The translations under genes were made by a program, and so were the position numbers. The notes beneath the pieces are model-generated. The model ran no database searches and was not told where the DNA came from. It saw nothing but the letters and a program-made list of their open reading frames with translations. From positions 34,636,696 to 34,700,695 of the forward strand of contig NC_133770.1 of the NCBI RefSeq assembly GCF_003597395.2: a stretch of DNA of 64,000 bases, read 5' to 3'. How positions within the stretch are numbered: the stretch's first letter is position 1; each line of letters begins with the position of its first letter. Below, piece after piece: positions 57,211-64,000 of this stretch. The DNA comes from Chelonoidis abingdonii (lineage: Eukaryota; Chordata; Testudines; Testudinidae).

Positions 57211-58372
57211 CGTCTTTTCTGTTTATTACTTTGAAACTATTCTGGGGTACATATCCTTGGACTTGAAAAACCCACTTGCCCTGTGAAAATGTCCGCTCTG
57301 GTCAACAAAACTTTATAGAGCTGGATACAATCACAATCTTTGTCCTTCGAGCTCAGGCTAGCTTTCCCAAAGAGTGGTGAAGAGTAAGAGTGGTATGTGG
57401 TTTTTCTTTCTTAGGATGTAGCAGCGCCACCCATCCCTACTGCACTCAGGAGGAATATCTGCTCAAGGTTAGGAAATTTGCTCCGGTATCTAAGAAGTCT
57501 TCTGAGGTGGTTCTGCCACCAAATATCAGGTATTGTACCTTGATCAGTTTCTGATAACCTCAAATTCTTGAAAGGCAGTGTTGCTATAAGCTGATGTCCT
57601 AAGAATATTAGCTAGATATACTGTCATCTTGTCCTATGACCATTCTGTCACATCTCAACCAATCAAGGATCTGGGTACTGATCTGTCCAAATGTGACTCT
57701 TTTGAGCTTCCTACACAGAAATAAGAGTAAATTACTTACCCCTGCCACTTTGACCGTAGCATTGGGGGAACTTTTACTTGTTTCAGAGGAAATTCCAGAT
57801 ACAAATCTCCATTGATCTGTTAATGAATGGACTCCTTAATACCTGGGCAGCCCAAACTCAGGGTTGGCCCTGCCCTCTACTTCAGCTAAGTTCTGCAAGC
57901 TTATAGCTGCTATGGCAAAAATCTTGTCTTTGGCATCCAAGTAGAAGCTACAGAGTAGTGTTGGTCTATTGAATCTTTCTTTTCCAGAAAATCATAAGTT
58001 GTTGCATTCTCTTCTATCAGGATGAAAGTGGTCCTTAGTGAGACGGGCAGCCACTAACCTGTAAAGTCTCCTATTTCCATTGTCATGATGGTTCAGTCCC
58101 CACTGGAATTAGCTATTCAGGTTTCTGGCTGCGTTCTGGTTTCTTAGGAGGTCTCCTTTGTAAACAAATCTCCATATAATGGAAATGAAAGGTTCAAAAC
58201 TCTAGTCCTCTTGTGGACTGCAAAATCTTTGCCCTTATGGTTGCAAGAAGATATCTCTAAAATGCTTTTGGATGAGTCAAAAATTCTACTAGCGTTAAGC
58301 TCATGGTCCTCTCATAGTAGGCACCTTGTCTTTGGAGCATCCTTAGACCAGGCTGGAGGACTTTATTGAGAG
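57211..58372. other. Unassigned DNA, with weak coding-like stretches
   Basis: No repeat ends. A candidate exon-like block is at 57415-57529 (separate entry). Around 57750-57950 a frame with several stops reads GSPNSGLALPSTSAKFCK-like and LIAAMAKILSLASK, suggestive of decayed coding sequence, but I do not recognise it. Confidence 0.3.
57415..57529 (+). other. Possible exon-like segment of unknown origin
   Basis: Preceded by a polypyrimidine tract and TTAG (57411-57414), followed by GT (57530). One frame is open throughout and reads THPYCTQEEYLLKVRKFAPV then SKKSSEVVLPPNI, with ordinary-looking composition. Not recognised. A single splice-bounded open segment of this length can easily occur by chance. 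Confidence 0.25.
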
Positions 58373-58375
58373 TAA

Positions 58376-60411
58376 GGCCTGGTCTACACTATGCGTTGAA
58401 ACCGATTTTAGCAGCGTTAAACCGAATTAACTGCACCCATCCACACAACGAGGCCCTTTATATCGATATAAAGGGCTCTTTAAACAGGTTTCTGTACTCC
58501 TCCCCAACGAGAGGAGTAGCACTGAAATCGGTATTACCATATCGGGTTAGGGTTAGTGTGGCCGCAAATCGACGGTATTGGCCTCTGGGCGGTATCCCAC
58601 AGTGCACCATTGTGACCGCTCTGGACAGCAATCTGAACTCGGATGCAGTGGCCAGGTAGACAGGAAAAGCCCCGTGAAATTTAGATTTTCATTTCCTGTT
58701 TGCCCACCGTGGAGCTCTGATCAGCATGGGTGGCGATGCAATTCCAAATCCAAAAAAAGCTCCTGCATGGACCGTGCGGGAGATACTGGATCTGACCGCT
58801 GTATAGGGAGACAAATCTGTTCTATCAGAGCTCCGTTACAGAAGACGAAATGCCAAAGCATTTGAAAAAAATCCCAGGCTATGATACGAGTCCACAGCAC
58901 AGAAGCTGCGTGACAATGCAATAAGGAAAAGCGAAATAATCAAGGACGCTCATGGATGGAGGGAGGGGTACTGAGGACTCCAGCGTCCACAGTCCACTGC
59001 AGTCTCTGAAAAGTACTTGCATTCGTTGCTGAGCTCCCAATGCTGTAAGCGGTCAAACACATGTCCGGTGTAGTTCAGGGTATAACGCTCGTTCTTTACC
59101 CCTCCCCCCCGATGAAAGAAAAGGTAAGAAAAAATCTTTCTGACTTTATTTTCATGTCAACCTGACTATGTCCTACGGCATGCTGCTGGTAGAGCACATG
59201 CTGCACCAGTTGAACAGGCAGATCCCCTCACCAATCTCCTCCCTCGACCCGGTGGCGACAGTACAGAAATGAAGCTCATCCGTCATCGTCATCAGCCGTG
59301 GGTGCTCCTGCTGGCCTCAAGGTAGGTCGGCCAATGGCGCCTGGGTAAAGAAATAGAATGATCTCATCATTCCCAGTAGATGGTACAGAACGGCTGGTAA
59401 CCAATCTTCATCATAGCAACTGGAGGCTGAGCTCATCCAGCCCCTCCCTTCCGTGTAAGAACATTCTCTACTGCCTGACATCATATTCAGCGATCTGGGC
59501 TCCTCTCCCCGCACTGTTTAATGCATGCCTACTTCATACACGGAGGCGCCTCCCCCTCTTTTATCTCACAACAATCAGGTTCATTATTCCTGCTTTCTAT
59601 TAACTTTCATGACACAAATGGGACACCTGCAATGGTTAGCCAGAGAGGTGGGATCAGGACATCAACGTGGGTTGTTGAAGGATCACACCTAGAGCATAGC
59701 TCTCATTTCTGCAGGATCTGACACGAGCAGCTGTGCTTCTGGTTCTCTGGTACAGGTTCTCTAGTACAGTTGCCCCATATCTATGCACTGACTCTATTTT
59801 AATACCTCAAGAGATTCGACTGGAGTCATTCCACATTTTTTATCTTTATGCCCCTGGCCAACCAGCCAGGCACCCATACCGCAAGATGTAAGAACGACTA
59901 CTAACCATCATCTCATCGCAATTTATCCAATTCATGCAGACGTACAGAACAATCTATTCAACCATCTCTAATTATCTGCAAAGCAAATGTGCTGCTGTGC
60001 AGCACTGCGTACTCCTCTGTAACAACATCCATTAACATATGTAACAGTAAAAAAAAAGCTAAACGGCTCCTATGTTTCCTGCTATAGCTCTGCAGGTCTC
60101 AATTCAGCGACAAAGGGCCAAATATTCTCTCCGTTGCTTTCACGGAGAAGAAGTAGTGACACATTTACCAATCACCCACACACTTCTTTTGCACATTTAC
60201 ATTGGTCTCACCAGAATTCTAATGTGGAAACGCGAACTTATGCGTAGCTACGGAAAGCTATGGGGTATCCACATGAACACACCAAAATCGACCTACTCGC
60301 CCATGATGCAACCACCGAATTAAGTGCGAGTGTGGCCGCGTCACTTGACTTTACATCTCGTGTCACAAACCGTTTTATGTAAAACGAATAATTCCGTATG
60401 TAGACAATCCT
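58376..60411. mobile_element. Second PIF/Harbinger-type element
   Basis: The left end GGCCTGGTCTACACTATGCG follows TAA (58373-58375). The right end TATGTAGACAATCCT is an imperfect complement and is followed by TAA (60412-60414). The first 550 bases resemble the 11496 element, with shared GTGACCGCTCTGGACAGCA, GACAGGAAAAGCCCC and CATTTCCTGTTTG blocks. A shortened SANT-like start (KKAPAWTVREILDLTAV) is followed by a TAG. No transposase block was seen, so probably non-autonomous. Contains many apparent small indels. Confidence 0.75.
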
Positions 60412-60414
60412 TAA

Positions 60415-60850
60415 TGTGGCTAGGGCGGTTGGATTACTACCAGCCCAGGAAAGTAATGAGAATCTATTCCAGCTCAAATCCAAGGAGAAAAGAAGCCACA
60501 TAATCTGTACCAAGACTGAATTAGCTGGATCGCTTATTAATAGGACCTATATAATAAATAAATATACCGTTGTCAGAAATTAACACCACATACCCAAACG
60601 TGCATTTAATTTCAGAAAAGGATGCTACCAAAACATAGGAGCTTAGTGAAGACAGAAAAAAGGACATTGCCAAAATGAATATCTTTGCAAGCTGTGTTGA
60701 AACTTTTAAAAACACCATAATAAGCACAATTAAATGAATACCCAAATTACAAAAATAGAAACAAAAAGAGCCACCATGGCTAAACAACAAGTAAACTAGA
60801 TAACAGTAAAGCAAAAGACATCCTTAAAAGTGGAAGTCAAATCTACTGAG
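60415..60850. other. No recognisable feature
   Basis: A/T-rich sequence before the CR1; the first part may be CR1 5' remnant. No motif. Confidence 0.4.
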
Positions 60851-62858
60851 AAAAATAAAAGAGTCATAAACACTGGCAAATGAAGTATAAAAATACAATT
60901 AGGAAGGCCAAAAAAGAATCTGAGGAACAGTTAGCCAAAGACTCAAAATGTAATAGCAATTTTTTTTTTAAGTACACCAGAAGCAGGAAGCCTGCTGAAC
61001 AATAAATGGGGCCACTGGACGATTGAGGTGCTAAAGGAGCACTCAAGGATGTTAAGGCCATTGCGGAGAAATTAAATGAATTCTTTGCATCATTCTTCAC
61101 AGCTGAGGATGTGAGGGAGATTCCCAAACCTGAACCATTCTTTTTAGGTGAGAGATCTGAGGAACTGTCCCAGATTGAGGTATCATTAGAGGAGGTTTTG
61201 GAACAAATTGATAAATTAAACAGCAGTAAGTCACCAGGACCAGATCGTATTCACCCAAGAGTTCTGAAGGAACTCAGATGTGAAATTGCAGAACTACTAA
61301 CTGTAATCTGTAACCTATCATTTAAATTAGCTTCTGTACCAGATCCTGGAGGATAGGTAATGTGACACCAATTTTTAAAAAGGGCTCCAGAGGTGATCCT
61401 GGCAATTACAGGCTTTTAAGCTTGACTTCATTACCAGACAAACTGGTTGAAACTATAATACAGAACAGTATTGTCAGACCTGTAGATGAACATAATTTGT
61501 TGAGGAAGAGTCAGCATGGTCAGACATGATTTCCCTTTACTAAAACCAATCTACTAGAATTTTTTGAGGGGGCTAACAAGCATGTGGACCATGGGGATTC
61601 AGTGGTTGTAGTATTCTTAGATTTTCAGAAAGCTTTTGACAAGGTCCCTCACCAAAGGCTCTTACGCAAAGTAAGTTGCATGGGATAAGAGGGAAAGTGC
61701 TCTCATGAATTGGTAACTGGTTAAAAGGTAGGAAACAAAGGGTAGGTATAAAAGGTCAAATTTCAGAATGGAGAGAGGTAAACAGTGGTCTGTTGTGGGA
61801 CCAGTCCTATTCAATATATTCGTAAATGATCTGGAAAAAGGGGTAAACAATGAGGTGGAAAAATTTGCAGATTATATAAAGTTACTAAAGATAGTTAAGA
61901 CCCAGGCAGACTATGAAGAACTACAAAAGGATCTCTCAAAACTGGGTGACTGGTCAACAAAATGGCAGATGAAGTTCAGTGTTGATAAATGCAAAGTAAT
62001 GCACATTGGAAAGCATAATCCCAGCTATATGTATAAAATGGTGGGGTCTAAATTAGCTGTTACCACTCAAGAAAGTGACCTTGGAGTCATTGTGGATAGT
62101 TCTCTGAAAACATCCACTCAATGTGCAGTGACAGTCAAAAAAGCAAACAGAATGTTGAGAATAATTAAGAAAGGGAGAAAAGAACAGAAAATATCATGTT
62201 ACCTCTATATAAATCCATCATATGCCCAGTTATTGAATACTGTGTGCAAATGTGGTAGCCCCTCCTCAAAAAAGATACATTGCAATTGGAAAAGGTTCAG
62301 AAAAAGGCAACAGAAATGGTTGGGGGTATGGAATGGCTTCCGCATGAGGAGAGATTAATAAGACTCAGACTTTTGAGCTTAGAAAAGAGATGGCTAAGGG
62401 GAGATAGGATTGAGGTCTATAAAATCATGACTGGAAAGTAGATGAGGAAGTGTTGTTTACTCATAACACAAGAACTAGGGTCACCAAATGAAATTAATAG
62501 GCAGCAGGTTTAAAACAAATAAAAGGAAGTATTTCTTCACACAATGCACAGTCAACCTGTGGAGCTCTTTGCCAGAGGATGTTGTGAAGGCCAAGACCAT
62601 AACAGGGTTAAAAAAAGAACTGGATGAATTCATGGAGGATAGGTCCATCAATGGCTATTAGCCAGGATGGGCAGGAATGGTGTCCCTAACCTCGGTTTGC
62701 CAGAAGCTGGGAATGAGCGACAGGGGATGGATCACTTGATGATTACCTGTTCTGTTCATTCCCTCTGGGGCATCTGGCACTGGCCACTGTTGGAAGACAG
62801 GATACTGGGCTAGATGGACCTTTGGTCTGACCCAGTAAGGCCATTCTTATGTTCTTAG
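60850..62858 (+). mobile_element. CR1-type LINE, 5'-truncated, 3' end complete
   Basis: The coding part starts around 60880 and includes LNEFFASFFTAEDV-like sequence near 61070 and SPGPDRIHPRVLKEL near 61230. RT motifs continue through 62100. The 3' end, AAGGCCATTCTTATGTTCTT at 62838-62858, is a CR1-type terminus different from that at 15403 and 25518. Retains about 2 kb with few frameshifts relative to the other CR1 copies, so it is comparatively young, yet it has stops. Confidence 0.85.
61111..62358 (+). pseudogene. CR1 reverse transcriptase, broken
   Basis: 61111-61356 reads through SSKSPGPDRIHPRVLKELRC, then the frame shifts by about one base near 61350 (GGATAG). 61590-61660 has VVVVFLDFQKAFDKVPHQRL, the motif with the first catalytic Asp. 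From 61768 a 196-codon open part has VVGPVLFNIFVNDLEKG and then FADYIKLLKI where a FADD catalytic box is expected, so the second Asp is Tyr here. Thumb region: WQMKFSVDKCKVMHIGK, and SDLGVIVDSSLKTSTQCA after it. C-terminal remnants continue to about 62650 with more frameshifts. Confidence 0.8.
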
Positions 62859-62859
62859 G

Positions 62860-64000
62860 ATGTAGTTCTATCTTTTCATAGTCATCCCATCTTTCCCAAT
62901 GAAGAGTTCTAGGGAAAAGAGTCGGAAGAGTACTAATAACTTTTGTTACATCTTCTCCTTTTCCTGTCCTGACTGCTACTGTGAAACCATTACAATTATA
63001 GATTTTTCCAGCATTGGGAACATGATATGGCATGGTTTGTAGCCCCGATGAGATCTTCATGGCGCACAGTTCCTTCAGGAGCCAGCAGTCCAACAAATGT
63101 TCCATGGTTTTTGTTTCATTGCTGTGACATGTATCTGGATCATTAGAATAAAAGCCCCACTTCATACTGACTTTTGACCTGCCAACTCTGTTCGATAATG
63201 ATTTAAACATTTCCAGGTTGACTAATCCTTATTCACAACTGTGGGAAAGCATTTGGCAATGTCAGTATGCATTTTGATATCCTCACTGAGTATTTCAAGC
63301 CATGTGCGTCACATTTCCAATTGTGTAACTGTTGGTGATTTTTTTAAGTGGTTCCGTTGCAGCTAGGAATCATTTCCATGATTTCAAGCAGCTAACTGCT
63401 GCAGTATAGCGATGTAGCAGTGTTTGGTATCTTTGACCTGTTGTAATTATTCTATTTTGCTTGTGTCGGCTCTTCTAATATCTGATGGAGCAATTCCGGC
63501 AAACACATAAAGGTTGTTCATGTTTGTTGGTTTTAGACATTCTGAGTGATGTAGCAGCAGCTGCTATTGAGCACAAGGTCCAGCTTCTTTGTGTGAGTGT
63601 ATTTTTCCCACAATGAAAGTGCACATTTGGTCATCAAATAACACACTGCGACTTTGGTTGTTCTTATTGTTGCTGGATTGTTTCCCCATTTTGAATTTGA
63701 AATCTTCCTGAGTATGTTGTTCTGGGTGCAAACTCTTTCTTTTGTCGTCTTGTGTGCCTTGAAGGAGAGAATGCATAATAGTGTCGCTCCAAGGTAGACA
63801 GTGGACAAATGATAGCTCCAGCGGCAGGCAAATGAAAGCCCATTCCAGTTGAGTTGTCTGTTAGCCTCATGATTCTGAAAATGGAAGAGGCTCACTTGTG
63901 ATTTGGCTGGGTCGGTGCACAATTGTTTCTTGGTGTATTAGACTGAGAGCCCAGACAGTACTGGTCCTTGACTTGGGCAGTGAAGCATAGGTCATTGGCA
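62860..64000 (-). pseudogene. Non-LTR retrotransposon C-terminal part of a family distinct from CR1
   Basis: Reads right to left and enters from outside the window. 63922-63533 holds LFHFQNHEANRQLNWNG and VYLGATLLCILSFKAHK, then KWGNNPATIRTTKVAVCYL and LNSSCCYIT, the region following the reverse transcriptase core. In another frame at 63545-63460 it reads LKPTNMNNLYVFAGIAPSD. 63210-63060 reads RVGRSKVSMKWGFYSNDPDT and TKTMEHLLDCWLL, a Cys-His cluster near the C terminus. I recognise these as blocks of a jockey-superfamily-like LINE with a zinc-binding tail. Frameshifts and stops disable it. The last ~200 bases towards 62860 are unclear, and the frame's tail past 62860 lies in CR1. Confidence 0.6.

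Noticed and set aside
62743..62860. C-terminal extension of the minus-strand LINE frame
   Set aside because: This part lies in the CR1 3' end on the plus strand and cannot be part of the same protein.
1..64000. CRISPR array, bacterial operon or phage content
   Set aside because: No regularly spaced short repeats and no prokaryotic gene organisation; the sequence is vertebrate repeat DNA.

Overview
The window looks like nuclear DNA of a cryptodiran turtle and consists almost entirely of transposable elements. The main evidence is a tRNA-derived SINE of the turtle Cry I type, several CR1 LINEs, Penelope-like (PLE), DIRS-type and PIF/Harbinger elements, and hAT miniature elements with intact target-site duplications (TSDs). 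No host protein-coding gene could be established. The only possible non-repeat exon is a 115-base stretch near 57.4 kb, and it is weak. Family names rest on motifs and structure seen here plus remembered family features; no database search was run.

Layout. 0-0.65 kb: 3' end of an R2-like LINE. 0.8-5 kb: a decayed CR1 split by a hAT MITE, then two LTR-like repeats, one carrying a 150-base PLE fragment with a 13-base TSD. 5-11.5 kb: sparse DNA with a hAT MITE, a Cry I SINE, a Harbinger-like MITE, a CR1 and a PLE terminal-repeat unit with a hammerhead-ribozyme-like motif. 11.5-15.4 kb: a near-complete two-gene PIF/Harbinger element with a Myb/SANT-like gene (+) and a DDE transposase (-), convergent and both disabled. 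15.4-20.9 kb: a nest of insertions (CR1 interrupted by a hAT and a MITE; an LTR-like element interrupted by a hAT, a solo LTR and a PLE). 24.4-31.5 kb: a 7.1 kb interval bounded by hAT ends, with a degenerate transposase on the minus strand and nested CR1 and solo LTR. 31.8-36.5 kb: LTR-like repeats and a MITE. 37.35-43.46 kb: a complete-structure but disabled DIRS element. 43.6-46.4 kb: hAT and Harbinger remnants. 49.4-50.6 kb: an LTR-like repeat with a hAT fragment in it. 51.0-57.2 kb: a second DIRS copy carrying a solo LTR and a 945-base assembly gap. 58.4-60.4 kb: a second Harbinger-type element. 60.85-62.86 kb: a CR1. 62.86-64 kb: a different LINE on the minus strand.

How it works together: no element appears intact. 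The autonomous ones (Harbinger, hAT, DIRS, CR1) illustrate the enzymes that would have mobilised the MITEs and the SINE. Nesting gives a relative insertion order. Sequence between the 54.4-55.3 kb gap and about 60.4 kb looks unusually indel-rich, possibly an assembly-quality artefact.
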